Below are positions 24,067 through 33,877 of a DNA stretch of 64,000 nt, piece after piece (position 1 is the stretch's first letter; each line of letters opens with the position of its first letter). Source of the DNA: Candidatus Arthromitus sp. SFB-turkey (GTDB lineage Bacteria > Bacillota > Clostridia > Clostridiales > Clostridiaceae); assembly GCF_001655775.1 (NCBI RefSeq), contig NZ_LXFF01000030.1:3130-67129 (forward strand). Reading direction: 5' to 3'. The position numbers were made by a program, and so were the translations under genes. The notes beneath the pieces were generated by a model. That model saw only the letters and a program-made list of their open reading frames with translations. It was not told the origin of the DNA and made no database searches.

Positions 24067-25211
24067 TAAACAATGTCTTTAATTTCATTAAAATATTTTA
24101 CAACTTTATTTAAAATCTCCTCTTCACTAATTCCTGAAATCTCTCTAAAAGCATTTAAAACACCTTTTTCCTTTATTATTTCCTGCATTTTTAAACTACT
24201 ATCATCTTTAGGTGAATTAAATTTTAAAGCACACGCTGCTCCTAAACAAAGTTTTTCAATTTTTTTACCATAATTATAAGCAGTTAAAATAGGTTTTACA
24301 AATCTATCATCTTTAGAAAGTTTTCTCATAGGTTCTCTACCAACTCTTAACACATTATCAATTAAATGTGGATTCTTAAACCTATTAATTATTTTATCAA
24401 TGTAGTTTAAATGACTCTCTCTATTAAAAGAATACTTTTGTATAAGCCCTTCTCCACTTTCAATCATAGCTTCTTTTACATTATCATATATAAATTTATC
24501 ATTTATACTATCATAAATTGTTTCATATCCTTTTAAAAATCCTAAATATGCAGTCATTGTATGACCTGTATTTAATGTAAATAACTTCCTTTCAATATAA
24601 GAAGATAAATTATCAACTAAATTCATTCCATCAATATTTAAATTACCTAATACTTGATCTTTTTGAACATTCCATTCATAAAATTCTTCTACAAAAACAT
24701 CAATTGAATTTACATCACAGGGTGGAACAATCCTATCAACTGAACAATTAGCAAATCCAACAAACTTTTCACAAAATTCTTTTTCACAATCATTTAAATA
24801 TTTTAAAACCTCATTTTTTAATATCTCAGTTGCATTAATCGCATTTTCACAGGCTATTATATTTAAATACTTTTTGTCATTTAATTTAATTTTATTTTTT
24901 ATACCCTCTGCTATACTTTTAGAAATTTTAGGTAAAACAAGAACTCCAACAGCAGTTGTTATAATATCACTTTGAGCTATTTCATTAATTAAATTATTAT
25001 CATCTGCATATATACCCCTTACATTATCTATAATTTCCTCTCTAGATTCACTATCTTTTATAAATAATTTATAACCTTTCTTTTCATTTATTTTATCTAT
25101 AATTTCCCTATTTACATCACAAAACAAAACATTATAAGAAGATTTTCTAAGTACAGCTCCTATAAAGCCTCTTCCTATATTTCCAGCTCCAAACTGAATT
25201 GCATTTTTCAT
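24066..25211 (-). CDS. mtlD: Mannitol-1-phosphate 5-dehydrogenase
   Basis: The NAD-dependent enzyme oxidises mannitol-1-phosphate to fructose-6-phosphate. The 381-residue length is standard. The Rossmann motif FGAGNIGRGFIG occupies residues 6-17. IACENAINAT, VDRIVPP and LNTGHTMTAYLGFLKG, which includes the catalytic Lys region of long-chain polyol dehydrogenases, follow in the expected order. Its ATG lies directly against the stop of mtlR, so translation is coupled. It is the last gene of mtlA-mtlR-mtlD. Confidence 0.97.
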   Translation of the reverse strand: MKNAIQFGAGNIGRGFIGAVLRKSSYNVLFCDVNREIIDKINEKKGYKLFIKDSESREEIIDNVRGIYADDNNLINEIAQSDIITTAVGVLVLPKISKSIAEGIKNKIKLNDKKYLNIIACENAINATEILKNEVLKYLNDCEKEFCEKFVGFANCSVDRIVPPCDVNSIDVFVEEFYEWNVQKDQVLGNLNIDGMNLVDNLSSYIERKLFTLNTGHTMTAYLGFLKGYETIYDSINDKFIYDNVKEAMIESGEGLIQKYSFNRESHLNYIDKIINRFKNPHLIDNVLRVGREPMRKLSKDDRFVKPILTAYNYGKKIEKLCLGAACALKFNSPKDDSSLKMQEIIKEKGVLNAFREISGISEEEILNKVVKYFNEIKDIV

Positions 25212-27329
25212 TTAAAACTCCTCCTCAAAAGAAATAACATTTTCAAAGTTTTTTATATGCTCTTTAAGCTCATTTACATAATAATTAAATAAAATATTTT
25301 GAATGTGCTTTCTCACATTATAAATATTTTGACTTTTTATTAAATTTATAAAATTATTATCCTTAACCAAACTAGATGTAAGCTCTCCAATTATGTTTCT
25401 TAAAGTTTTTGTATTTAACTTTTTAGGAATAATAAAATAAAATACAATCTCAACTTCTCCATCGTAAATATTTAAATTACATTTTAAAAAGTAACTTCCT
25501 ATGAATATATTTTCCGAAAATTCACTAACAGTATGAAGAAGTATAATTCCTAACTCTTTAACAAATGTACTTGATAAAAGTTCTCTATTTAAAACTTCAT
25601 TGTAAATTTCATCTCTATAAACATCAACTGTATTATTTACAAACTCCCTAATTAAATCCTTAAGATCCCCATTAACATGCAATCTTTTAACTTGAAACTC
25701 TTTTTCAATAAATTTAATAATATTTCCCATTTCATTTATGCAATCAATATCAATAAATTTATTTTTTTCATAACAAGTGTTCTTAATCTTACTCTTTATT
25801 TTAAAAATTTCTTCTAACTTATTATTTATTACTAAAATATCTTTAAGAGTAAATTTAGGATTAATCTTTATATAGTTATCATAATTTTCAATATCAACTG
25901 TGGATATAATAAAATCCACCATCTTATTTTTCACTTCATAAATAACATTAGAAGAAGGTATAATTCCAACAACTAAAATATTTGGAAATTCTTTCATAAT
26001 TTTATTACTTAAAAATCTAGAAACCCTAACTCCCGTTTCACAACAAACTAAAACTCTAAACTTAAATTTTAACCTCATTTTACTTTCATAGGCTGCAACT
26101 ATATGCATAGTAATATAAGCAACCTCTGACTCTGGAACTTTACACAAAACTATATTTTCTAAAACTTCACAAGCTAAATATGTAGCATCAAATATTTCTT
26201 TATATTGAGTTTTCATCATGTGTAAAAATGGATTTCTAATATTCATTTTCATTACAAGCCTACTTATTGCAGGTCCTACATGAGTGCTTAAATTTTTAAT
26301 TAATCCTTCACAATCCCCAAGATATATATTTAAAATTTTTTCAACTTTACTAACTATATCTCCAGCTATTTTTATTTTATCTAAATTTTTAAAATCAAAA
26401 TCTTCACTATCTTTAAAATTATTTTCACAAATTTTATGTGCTCTTAAATGCATAGCAATATAACATATATCGCTATCGTTTATATCAACTAAAAATTCTT
26501 TTTTAACTTCATTCATTATAAATTTTGATACATCAAACTCAAAATATTTTTTAAATTTATTTAAAACCTCTTCTTTAAAATCACAATATAATTTCTTCTT
26601 AATTCTTTCTACACTTAAAGATAAGTGAATAATAAGAGAAACATATACTTTTTCTGAGAAACATAATTTAAAATTATCAAAAGCCTTATTTACAATTAAA
26701 TCACATAATTCAATTGTATCTTCATCTATAAATTTTAAAATTCCTTCATTTCCGTAATTATAAGTCAAAACATTTTTTATATTTAAAAATAAATTCTCAT
26801 CTGAAAATTTTTCATAAATCAAATATGATAATATTTCACGTATTTTTTCCTCTGTTCCTTTTATATAAATTCCAAATCCTTTTTTTTGAATTAATAAAAG
26901 ATCAAACTTTTTCAATATACTTTTTAGAGAATTTAAATCTTTAATAAAAGTTGAATATGAAATTTTAAACTTATTTAAGAAATAAGCGCTTTTTATAGGA
27001 GAATTACTTTCTAAAATACTTTCTAAAATATATGTAATTCTATTGTTTTTTGAAAGCTTATTTACTGAGTACTCATTTTCTAACAATTCTTTTAAAAAAT
27101 TTAATTTATCATAACTCTCATCTATAAAAATTCCAACTCCACTTTTTTTAATAAATTTAAAATCATTTTCAAATAAAAATTTTTCAATAAAAGGAAGTTC
27201 TCTCACAATAGTTCGAGAACTTACATTCAATTCAATTGATATATCCTTAATTGTTTTAGGTACATTACCGTTTTCAATAAGCATTAAAATTATTTGTTTT
27301 TGTCTAAATGTAACTTTTATTCTACTCAT
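25212..27329 (-). CDS. mtlR: PRD-containing PTS transcriptional activator, MtlR-type
   Basis: The 705-residue regulator starts with two helix-turn-helix units (TIKDISIELNVSSRTIVRELPFIE at about 20-45). PRD1 follows with phosphorylatable His in SLIIHLSLSVERI and YIAMHLRAHKI. PRD2 has LSTHVGPAISRL and YITMHIVAAYE. Next is an EIIB-like domain (RVLVCCETGVRVSRFL), and at the end an EIIA-like domain with LGIILLHTVSEF. Phosphorylation by HPr and by the mannitol PTS would tune its activity, as in MtlR of Bacilli. It lies six bases after mtlA and directly before mtlD. Candidate binding sites are the tandem palindromes upstream of mtlA. Confidence 0.93.
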   Translation of the reverse strand: MSRIKVTFRQKQIILMLIENGNVPKTIKDISIELNVSSRTIVRELPFIEKFLFENDFKFIKKSGVGIFIDESYDKLNFLKELLENEYSVNKLSKNNRITYILESILESNSPIKSAYFLNKFKISYSTFIKDLNSLKSILKKFDLLLIQKKGFGIYIKGTEEKIREILSYLIYEKFSDENLFLNIKNVLTYNYGNEGILKFIDEDTIELCDLIVNKAFDNFKLCFSEKVYVSLIIHLSLSVERIKKKLYCDFKEEVLNKFKKYFEFDVSKFIMNEVKKEFLVDINDSDICYIAMHLRAHKICENNFKDSEDFDFKNLDKIKIAGDIVSKVEKILNIYLGDCEGLIKNLSTHVGPAISRLVMKMNIRNPFLHMMKTQYKEIFDATYLACEVLENIVLCKVPESEVAYITMHIVAAYESKMRLKFKFRVLVCCETGVRVSRFLSNKIMKEFPNILVVGIIPSSNVIYEVKNKMVDFIISTVDIENYDNYIKINPKFTLKDILVINNKLEEIFKIKSKIKNTCYEKNKFIDIDCINEMGNIIKFIEKEFQVKRLHVNGDLKDLIREFVNNTVDVYRDEIYNEVLNRELLSSTFVKELGIILLHTVSEFSENIFIGSYFLKCNLNIYDGEVEIVFYFIIPKKLNTKTLRNIIGELTSSLVKDNNFINLIKSQNIYNVRKHIQNILFNYYVNELKEHIKNFENVISFEEEF

Positions 27330-27335
27330 TTATCC

Positions 27336-29198
27336 TCAATTAACATTTTTCAAAATTATATCTATTATCTCTTTTTTATCATTTGTCTCTATTAATTTTT
27401 TAACACTATTTTCATCTTCAACAATAGATGCAATATTTGAAAGTATTTTTATATGATCATTTCCAATTCCAGCTATTCCAAAAATTAAATAAGCTTTCTC
27501 ATTATCAAAATACACACCATCTCTTACTTGAAGTAATACTATTCCAGATTTTTTAACACTATCTTTAACATTATTTTCACCATGAGGTATAGCAACTCCC
27601 ATACCAATGTAAGTTGAAATTAATTTTTCTCTCTCGAGCATTCCAGATATATATTTTTCTTCAACATACCCATTTTTAAACAATAACTCTCCAGCAACTT
27701 TTATAGCTTCTTCTTTAGATGAAACTTTAACATCTAAAATTATATTATTCTCGTTAAAAATTTCATTATTATAAGAATGCTCCTTAAAATTTTGCTCCTC
27801 TTTTATATCATAACTTTTTTCACTACTTTTATAAAATTCTATAATCTCATTAAATAAATTCTCTATATTAACATCATTTAAAAAATTCTGTATTCCTATA
27901 ACTCTAACATTTTTATTATTAGAAATAACCCTTGATTTAAGATTTTCATGAGTTACAACAATTTGTGTATCACCTTCAATATTATCAACTGAAGAATAAG
28001 ATACATTAATATCAATTCCTTGTTTTTTCAACCTATTTTTAAATTTAGAAGCTCCCATAGCACTAGAACCCATTCCAGCATCACAAGCAAAAACAATTTT
28101 TTTCACATGTTCATAACTATTATTTTCTTTAGATTGTTTCAAATTTTTCATAGTATCTTTTGCATTATTAAAATCTTCTTCACTTAAACTATTTCTTTTC
28201 ATGAAAAATGATGAAACTACAAAACTAACAATAGTTGAAACAACAATTCCTAAAAGTATTTTTAAAGCATCTCCCTTATAAGCCAATGCAAGTATAGCAA
28301 ATATACTTCCCGGAGAAGGCGTTGCCACAAGTCCAACTGAAAATAATGAAAATACAAAAACTCCAGCTGCTCCACCTAAAATTACACTAAGTATAAGTAT
28401 TGGATTCATCAAAATATAAGGAAAATAAATTTCATGAATTCCTCCAAAAAAATGTATTATAGCTGCACCTGTTGCTGACTGTTTTACCATACCCTTACTA
28501 AAGAAAAAATAAGCTAAAATAACTCCAAGTCCAGGTCCTGGATTTGATTCTAATAAAAACAAAACAGATTTTCCAGCTTCTTGAACTTGCTCAATTCCAA
28601 TTGGTCCAAGTATACCATGATTTATTGCATTATTTAAAAATAAAACCTTAGCAGGCTCTATAAAAATCGAAACAAGTGGTAATAAACCTTTACTTATAAT
28701 AAAAGCAACTCCAATAGATAAAAAACCTGTTATAGTTGTGATTACAGGACCTACAACTAAAAGAGCAATAATTGATAAAATTAATCCTAAAATACCTATA
28801 GAAAAATTATTTACAAGCATTTCAAATCCTGAAGGTATTTTATCTTCAACATATTCATCAAATTTTTTAATTATATAACCACTAATAGGACCAACAATCA
28901 TAGCTCCTATAAACATTGGAATATCTGATCCAACTATAACACCTGTTGTTGCAACAGCTCCAATAACTCCTCCACGAACACCACCTACTATTTTTCCTCC
29001 AGTAAATCCTATAAGAAGTGGTAAAAGATATTTTATCATAGGATCAACTAACGTTCCAAAAGTTTCATTTGGAAACCATCCAGTAGGTATAAAAAGTGCC
29101 GTTATTAATCCCCAAGCAATAAATGCTCCAATATTTGGCATTACCATTCCACTTAAAAATTTACCAAATTTCTGAACTCTATCTTTAAAAGTAAGCAT
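27336..29198 (-). CDS. mtlA: Mannitol PTS transporter, fused EIICBA
   Basis: The permease imports and phosphorylates mannitol. The EIIC membrane domain spans about residues 1-335 (GMVMPNIGAFIAWGLITALFIPTGWFPNE, GGIHEIYFPYILMNP). EIIB carries phosphocysteine Cys372 in VFACDAGMGSSAMG. EIIA carries His539 in GVAIPHGENNVKDS. The fused single-chain form with 620 residues means no separate mtlF is needed. AGGAGGGG precedes the ATG. Promoter and palindromes are listed separately. mtlR and mtlD follow without gaps. Confidence 0.97.
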   Translation of the reverse strand: MLTFKDRVQKFGKFLSGMVMPNIGAFIAWGLITALFIPTGWFPNETFGTLVDPMIKYLLPLLIGFTGGKIVGGVRGGVIGAVATTGVIVGSDIPMFIGAMIVGPISGYIIKKFDEYVEDKIPSGFEMLVNNFSIGILGLILSIIALLVVGPVITTITGFLSIGVAFIISKGLLPLVSIFIEPAKVLFLNNAINHGILGPIGIEQVQEAGKSVLFLLESNPGPGLGVILAYFFFSKGMVKQSATGAAIIHFFGGIHEIYFPYILMNPILILSVILGGAAGVFVFSLFSVGLVATPSPGSIFAILALAYKGDALKILLGIVVSTIVSFVVSSFFMKRNSLSEEDFNNAKDTMKNLKQSKENNSYEHVKKIVFACDAGMGSSAMGASKFKNRLKKQGIDINVSYSSVDNIEGDTQIVVTHENLKSRVISNNKNVRVIGIQNFLNDVNIENLFNEIIEFYKSSEKSYDIKEEQNFKEHSYNNEIFNENNIILDVKVSSKEEAIKVAGELLFKNGYVEEKYISGMLEREKLISTYIGMGVAIPHGENNVKDSVKKSGIVLLQVRDGVYFDNEKAYLIFGIAGIGNDHIKILSNIASIVEDENSVKKLIETNDKKEIIDIILKNVN

Positions 29199-29233
29199 AA
29201 TCTCCCCTCCTAAAACGTTTATCTTATATGTTA

Positions 29234-29308
29234 ATTATATCGAGTAAATTTAAAGGTTTACAATTAAAACAAATTGTAAAAATGTCAACATATATTAATG
29301 ACATTTTT
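29234..29308 (-). promoter_or_regulatory. mtlA promoter with two overlapping palindromes
   Basis: On the minus strand a -10 TATAAT (29234-29239) and -35 TTGTAA (29258-29263) are 18 bases apart. The -35 lies inside an inverted repeat TTTACAATT-N6-AATTGTAAA (29257-29280). A second one, AAAAATGTCA-N11-TGACATTTTT (29278-29308), overlaps it by three bases and sits just upstream. This is where a PRD activator such as MtlR would bind; which palindrome is its operator is not known. Confidence 0.7.
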
Positions 29309-29318
29309 ACAAATAAAA

Positions 29319-29340
29319 AAAGTAGCTTAAAGCTACTTTA
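29319..29340 (-). terminator. Terminator of the reductase pair
   Basis: The stem AAAGTAGCTT with AAGCTACTTT and a downstream T-run on the minus strand lies just past the stop of the aldo/keto reductase gene. Confidence 0.85.
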
Positions 29341-29344
29341 AAAT

Positions 29345-30142
29345 TTAAAAACCAACACTCAAATTTTTATTTAAAGAACTAATCTTTTCCATATGCTCTT
29401 TTGACAATTCAAAATCAAATACATTAAAATTTTCTCTAATTCTCTCCTTAGTTACTGACTTTGGAATTGTTACAACTCCAAGTTGTATATTCCACCTTAA
29501 AACTATTTGAGGAATAGTTTTGTTATAAATTTCACTTAATTCTTTTAATAAATCTATAGAAAATATTTTACCTTTCATAAGTGGAGACCAAGCTTCAAGA
29601 ACTATATTTCTTGAATTACAAAATTCATAAAGTTCTGGTTGAGTAAGTTCTGGATGAAATTCCACTTGATTTATCATAGGAGTAATTTCACAATTTTCAA
29701 ATATTTCCTCTAAATGATGTTCTTTAAAATTACTAACTCCTATTGCCCGAACTTTCTTTTCTTTATAAAGCCTCTCTAAAGCCCTCCATGTTTCTACATT
29801 TAAGTCTTTAGGCCAATGAATTAAATACAAATCTATATAATCTGTATTAAGTTTTTTAAGTGATGTTTCAAATGCTTTTAAAGTATTATCATATCCTCTA
29901 TCAGTATCCCACACCTTAGTTGTTAAAAATATTTCTTCTCTATTAATACCGCTTTTATTAATAGCTTCCCCAACAGTTTCTTCATTTTCATATATTTTAG
30001 CAGTATCAATATGACGATATCCAACTTCTAAAGCATAAGAAATACTTTCAAAAGCTTCTTTTCCATTCTCCATTTTATAAGTTCCAAAACCTAAAACAGG
30101 TATATCAACACCATTACTAAGCTTTATTACTTTATCTTTCAT
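29345..30142 (-). CDS. Aldo/keto reductase
   Basis: This is a 265-residue NADPH-dependent oxidoreductase with the TIM-barrel fold. Visible are GFGTYKMENG at the start, the catalytic Asp in GYRHIDTAKIYENEE with its Tyr, the Lys in LTTKVW, YIDLYLIHWP with the active-site His, and the cofactor-binding TIPKSVTKERIREN at the end. It resembles the AKR5 group (2,5-diketo-gluconate reductase or YvgN-like methylglyoxal reductases). It follows a flavodoxin-fold reductase by 17 bases in one operon, suggesting a redox-stress or carbonyl-detoxification pair. Confidence 0.95.
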   Translation of the reverse strand: MKDKVIKLSNGVDIPVLGFGTYKMENGKEAFESISYALEVGYRHIDTAKIYENEETVGEAINKSGINREEIFLTTKVWDTDRGYDNTLKAFETSLKKLNTDYIDLYLIHWPKDLNVETWRALERLYKEKKVRAIGVSNFKEHHLEEIFENCEITPMINQVEFHPELTQPELYEFCNSRNIVLEAWSPLMKGKIFSIDLLKELSEIYNKTIPQIVLRWNIQLGVVTIPKSVTKERIRENFNVFDFELSKEHMEKISSLNKNLSVGF

Positions 30143-30159
30143 AATTTTTCTCCATTATC

Positions 30160-30699
30160 TTAATATTTTTTATTTGAAAAATCTCTATTAACGTGCTTTA
30201 CATACTGTTCAGCACTTTCTTTTATTTGTTCATCACTTTTACCAACAGCTCCGTGAAGAACAAAAGTTGGAAGAAATTTCATTCTAACAAAGTTTGATAT
30301 GGCTTGAAATGGTCTTAAAATTTCACTCATTGTGTAATTATTGTATCCACCAGCTCTATATGTTTCTTCTTCTCCACCTGTTGAAACTGCAAGTAAAAAC
30401 TCTTTATTTTCTAATTTGTCTCCACCTTCACCAAATGCAAAACCATAAGTTAGAATTGAATCTATATATTTTTTAAGAAGTATTGGACTAGTATACCAAT
30501 GAATTGGAAATTGAAAAACTATTCTATCATGCTCTACTAATTTCTTTTGTTCTAATTCAACATCAACCTCTTTATCGCTATAAAGCTCATATAAATCTAC
30601 TACTGTAACATTATCTTCTTTAAGTAATCTTTCTTTCCAAGTCCTATTTATTCTAGAATTATCTATATGTGGATGCGCTAAAACCACTAATATTTTCAT
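30160..30699 (-). CDS. NAD(P)H-dependent oxidoreductase, flavodoxin-like fold (YwrO/KefF type)
   Basis: The 179-residue protein has the typical opening ILVVLAHPHIDNSRINRTW, the phosphate/flavin loops HDRIVFQFPIHWYTSPILLKKYIDSILTYGFAFGEGG and LLAVSTGGEEETYRAGGYNNYTMSEILRPF, as in the NQO1/KefF/YwrO group of FMN quinone reductases. AAAGGGGG precedes the ATG. It is the first gene of a two-gene operon with an aldo/keto reductase. Physiological substrate unknown; quinone or electrophile reduction is likely. Confidence 0.93.
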   Translation of the reverse strand: MKILVVLAHPHIDNSRINRTWKERLLKEDNVTVVDLYELYSDKEVDVELEQKKLVEHDRIVFQFPIHWYTSPILLKKYIDSILTYGFAFGEGGDKLENKEFLLAVSTGGEEETYRAGGYNNYTMSEILRPFQAISNFVRMKFLPTFVLHGAVGKSDEQIKESAEQYVKHVNRDFSNKKY

Positions 30700-30780
30700 A
30701 AAAAATACCCCCTTTATATACTTTATAATTTAATTTTAAACCTTTATTTTTACATTTACTAGATAAATTTTAAATTTTAT

Positions 30781-31521
30781 TTATTCACACAAAACATTAG
30801 CATTTACATTTATCTTTTGTTTACCATTTAATGTATTTACTTTTAAAAAGTCAATTTTATAATCTTCCTCACAAACATTTGCAAATACAAAATCTCCATT
30901 TACTACTTTTACATTTATATTTTCTCCATAAACATCAACAAAATCCCCATTACCATCTTTAATATCCAATTTCAAAGTATTTAAATTTACATGACTTAAA
31001 TTAACTTCTCCATGGGATTTAAATATATTAATATTTTTTGCATTTAAAGAATCAATTTTTACTACTCCATTATCACCTTTAATTACCATATTGTTAATAT
31101 TCGTATCATAAATTTCAACATCTCCATTTGTAATTAAAATATTCAAATCATTTATTATACTTTTCTCAGGGATTTTTATTAAAATTCTTCCACTATTTCC
31201 TAACTTTTTATAATTTTCTCTATCATTTCTCTCAATACTTATATTTTCCCTATCATAACTTACATCATAAGAAAATTCCTCAATTAAATACATGGTTTTA
31301 ATATTTATCTCATTTATATGTTTATCAAATAATATTTTCACATCTGTATCAAGCACATCTATAACTAATTTCTTGTTTGTAACATCATGTATTTTATATT
31401 CTTTAGTTATAATTTTTTTAGCCCTTAAAAAACTCAATTTTTTCCCTTTAATTAATTTAACTACAATGTCTCTAAAAATTAAAATCAAAATTAATACTAG
31501 TAGAATAATTCCTAAAATCAT
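30781..31521 (-). CDS. Membrane-anchored DUF4097-like beta-helix protein
   Basis: The 246-residue protein has an N-terminal membrane helix (ILGIILLVLILILIFRDIVV) and a long repetitive beta region. Its repeating pattern is NDLNILITNGDVEIYDTNINNMVIKGDNGVVKIDSLNAKNINIFKSHGEVNL, the rhythm of DUF4097/DUF4098 'putative adhesin' proteins. Such proteins in Firmicutes often accompany PspC or membrane-stress genes, but none is adjacent here. AAGGAGGGAG precedes the ATG. Function unknown; surface or membrane stress role is inference. Confidence 0.8.
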   Translation of the reverse strand: MILGIILLVLILILIFRDIVVKLIKGKKLSFLRAKKIITKEYKIHDVTNKKLVIDVLDTDVKILFDKHINEINIKTMYLIEEFSYDVSYDRENISIERNDRENYKKLGNSGRILIKIPEKSIINDLNILITNGDVEIYDTNINNMVIKGDNGVVKIDSLNAKNINIFKSHGEVNLSHVNLNTLKLDIKDGNGDFVDVYGENINVKVVNGDFVFANVCEEDYKIDFLKVNTLNGKQKINVNANVLCE

Positions 31522-31562
31522 AATCTCCCTCCTTTAATTAAATATATTTTATCATAATAAAA

Positions 31563-31590
31563 AACCCTATTGAAAAAATTCAATAGGATT
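31563..31590 (-). terminator. Terminator of the GNAT gene
   Basis: The stem CCTATTGA (31566-31573) with TCAATAGG (31580-31587) is flanked by A-runs that become a T-run on the minus strand. Confidence 0.85.
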
Positions 31591-32084
31591 TACAAAAGTT
31601 TTTCATAACAATAAAATGGATACTTTCTTGTTTCAACATTAATTTTACCAACAAACCTATAATTAAGTTTTTCAAATAAAGAAATCATAGATTTGTTAAG
31701 TTCATATGTAGCAGCTTTTACATAATTAAGTCTATGTCTTCTTGAAATATCTTCTGCAAGAAGCACAAGCTCTTTTCCAATTCCACTTCTTCTATATAAT
31801 TTATTTACAATTAATCTATAAAATGCTGTGCAAGGAGTGCACTTACTCCAATTTAAATGAGATGAATTTGAAATTTCCTTATTATTTATACAAATAATCC
31901 CTGCTATATTAGTTCCAATACTTCTTATATACAAGTGTCCATTTTCTATATCATCACGAAAATGCTCTTCTGTTGGATAAGTATCATCAAACTGATCACT
32001 ACCCTCTTGCCTCATTTCTTCTTTAACTTCATCTACAATATACATTATCTTATCTAAATCTTGAATAGCAGCTCTTCTTAACAC
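31590..32084 (-). CDS. GNAT family acetyltransferase
   Basis: The 164-residue GNAT starts with RRAAIQDLDKIMYIVDEVKEEM. The acetyl-CoA loop is YRRSGIGKELVLLAEDISRRHRLNYVKAATYELNKSMISLFEKLNYRFVG. CTAFYRLIVNK is the beta-4 strand. It starts at a GTG at 32084, with AAGGAG 11 bases upstream. Members of this subgroup are stand-alone small-molecule acetyltransferases; the acceptor is not predictable. Confidence 0.9.
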   Translation of the reverse strand: MLRRAAIQDLDKIMYIVDEVKEEMRQEGSDQFDDTYPTEEHFRDDIENGHLYIRSIGTNIAGIICINNKEISNSSHLNWSKCTPCTAFYRLIVNKLYRRSGIGKELVLLAEDISRRHRLNYVKAATYELNKSMISLFEKLNYRFVGKINVETRKYPFYCYEKLL

Positions 32085-32200
32085 CTTTTTACTTACTCCT
32101 TATTAAATCATTTCTTCATTATATTAATTAAAATTTTCATAAAATTTTTGGTTATCCTTTTTTTATAAAGTGTTCCCAAATTTCACTTTTAAAATGCTCT

Positions 32201-33652
32201 TTAATTTGAAAGTTTCCTCACATGTTTATTCCAACAAACAAGAGCAAAACCTAAAAATATAACAAGTCCTGAAACATTATATAAAAATATTAAAATCGGA
32301 TTTCCTTCACCTTCTGGAAGTGTTCCATTTAATGCTTGAAGAATTAAAACTGGATCTGGAACTGTTGACATAAAAAATACAAACAAAAATAATAAAAGCA
32401 TTACTACTCCTACAAATATTCCAAACTTTCTACTTCCCATCTTAAAACTTCTTTTCATATTATCTTTTTTATATCTTAAAACAATATAAGCTATAATTAA
32501 AAAAAGTGTGGGTATTAATGTAGTTGACGCTGTCATATTTATAAGAGTTTCTAAAAAATTATCTAATGATCCTATTCCCAAAGCAGGAATCAACAAAAAT
32601 ATTGTAGCAACAGTAGCCTGTACAATTAATGCATTCTTAGGATTTCCCTCTTTATTTGTTTTAGTAATCCATTTTCCAAAAATTCCTTCAGGAATTTCAG
32701 AAAATAAAACTTTAACAGGAATTGATGACCAAATAACAAGAGAGCCTAAATTTGATAACATTAAAATAAGTCCAACTATTCTAGTTATAATTTGTTTACT
32801 AACTCCAAAATGACCACCTAAAATTGAAAACACATCAAATATACCATTTGAAAAATTATTATGAAGTACCTCATCTGGTACTATAAATCCTACAGCAATA
32901 CATCCTAGAACATAAAGCCCCCCAATTACAATAGTTGAAATTATCATGGTTTTTATAAAAACCCTATTTCCTCCCTTAACATTAGACACATAAACTCCAA
33001 TACTTTCATTTCCAGCAAAAGCTTGAAGTATCCATGCCATAGTCATAAAAAAAGTCCAATTAACATTTGGAGTTATATTTTTATAAGTAAACTCTTGTGC
33101 CGGAAGATTTTTAAAACCATATACAATTACAAAAGCTAAGATTATAAAAACTATTCCCATAAATATCTTTGCAACACCAGCAACATTTGTAACCTTTGAC
33201 ATCCAACTTATACCTTTCATGCCAATATAAGTTATTATCCAAAAAACAATAACACTTAAAATTGATATAACTAAAGTTCCTTTATTTCCTCCAAATACAT
33301 TTCCTCCAAAAAAAGTATAAGATGTATAAATTAAAGTACTGGGAACTAATGATATTGAAAAGAGCATATTAACAAAAAAATAAGACCACGCTCCTAAAAA
33401 TGCCCACTTTTCTCCCAAAGAATTTCTAATCCAACTATGTATTCCAGATTCACTTTCAGAATTCGCTGATGCAAATTCCCCAACCATAAGAGCAAAAGGC
33501 AAAAAGTAAAATATAGAACCAAATAAAAATGCAGGTATTGTTCTAAGTCCAATTTGTATACTATTATTAATTATATTAGGGAAAGAAAACACCGCTGAAA
33601 AAGTCATTAAAAGTAATGACAAGGAAGTTATCTTTCTTCTATTTTCTATCAT
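32201..33652 (-). CDS. APC-superfamily amino acid permease (YjeM/GadC-like)
   Basis: The 483-residue protein has 12 or more membrane helices. ITSLSLLLMTFSAVFSFPNI at the start is the substrate-binding first-helix region. GEFASANSESESGIHSWIRNSLGEKWAFLGAWSYFF follows, with WILQAFAGNESIGVYVSNVKGGNR as the helix-6 break. These match the glutamate:GABA antiporter/YjeM branch of the APC superfamily. A weak terminator-like repeat lies downstream (AAAGTG with CACTTT near 32166-32191). No decarboxylase is adjacent, so an antiport function tied to acid resistance is not supported; simple amino-acid uptake is possible. Confidence 0.9.
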   Translation of the reverse strand: MIENRRKITSLSLLLMTFSAVFSFPNIINNSIQIGLRTIPAFLFGSIFYFLPFALMVGEFASANSESESGIHSWIRNSLGEKWAFLGAWSYFFVNMLFSISLVPSTLIYTSYTFFGGNVFGGNKGTLVISILSVIVFWIITYIGMKGISWMSKVTNVAGVAKIFMGIVFIILAFVIVYGFKNLPAQEFTYKNITPNVNWTFFMTMAWILQAFAGNESIGVYVSNVKGGNRVFIKTMIISTIVIGGLYVLGCIAVGFIVPDEVLHNNFSNGIFDVFSILGGHFGVSKQIITRIVGLILMLSNLGSLVIWSSIPVKVLFSEIPEGIFGKWITKTNKEGNPKNALIVQATVATIFLLIPALGIGSLDNFLETLINMTASTTLIPTLFLIIAYIVLRYKKDNMKRSFKMGSRKFGIFVGVVMLLLFLFVFFMSTVPDPVLILQALNGTLPEGEGNPILIFLYNVSGLVIFLGFALVCWNKHVRKLSN

Positions 33653-33853
33653 GTTTAATATTCTCCTTTTAAAATTTTAATTTTATTATAGTTAAAATAA
33701 TTTTCCCGTATAATCTAAAATCTACAACTCTAAATAATACTTTAAACTTCACACTAAGAATAATTTTATAACCTTATGTTAAATATTAAAAGATATAATT
33801 CACAATTTTGTATAATTTTTTAATGTAATCGTTTTTAAAATGCATAAAAATAA

Positions 33854-33877
33854 AAGATAAGTAAAACTACTTATCTT
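33854..33877 (-). terminator. Terminator of the RibD-like reductase gene
   Basis: The stem AAGATAAGTA (33854-33863) with TACTTATCTT (33868-33877) has a T-rich minus-strand tail and overlaps the end of the gene. Confidence 0.8.

Noticed and set aside
33820-33840. CcpA cre-like TGTAATCGTTTTTA upstream of the permease
   Set aside because: It departs from the cre consensus in the second half and is far from a recognisable promoter.
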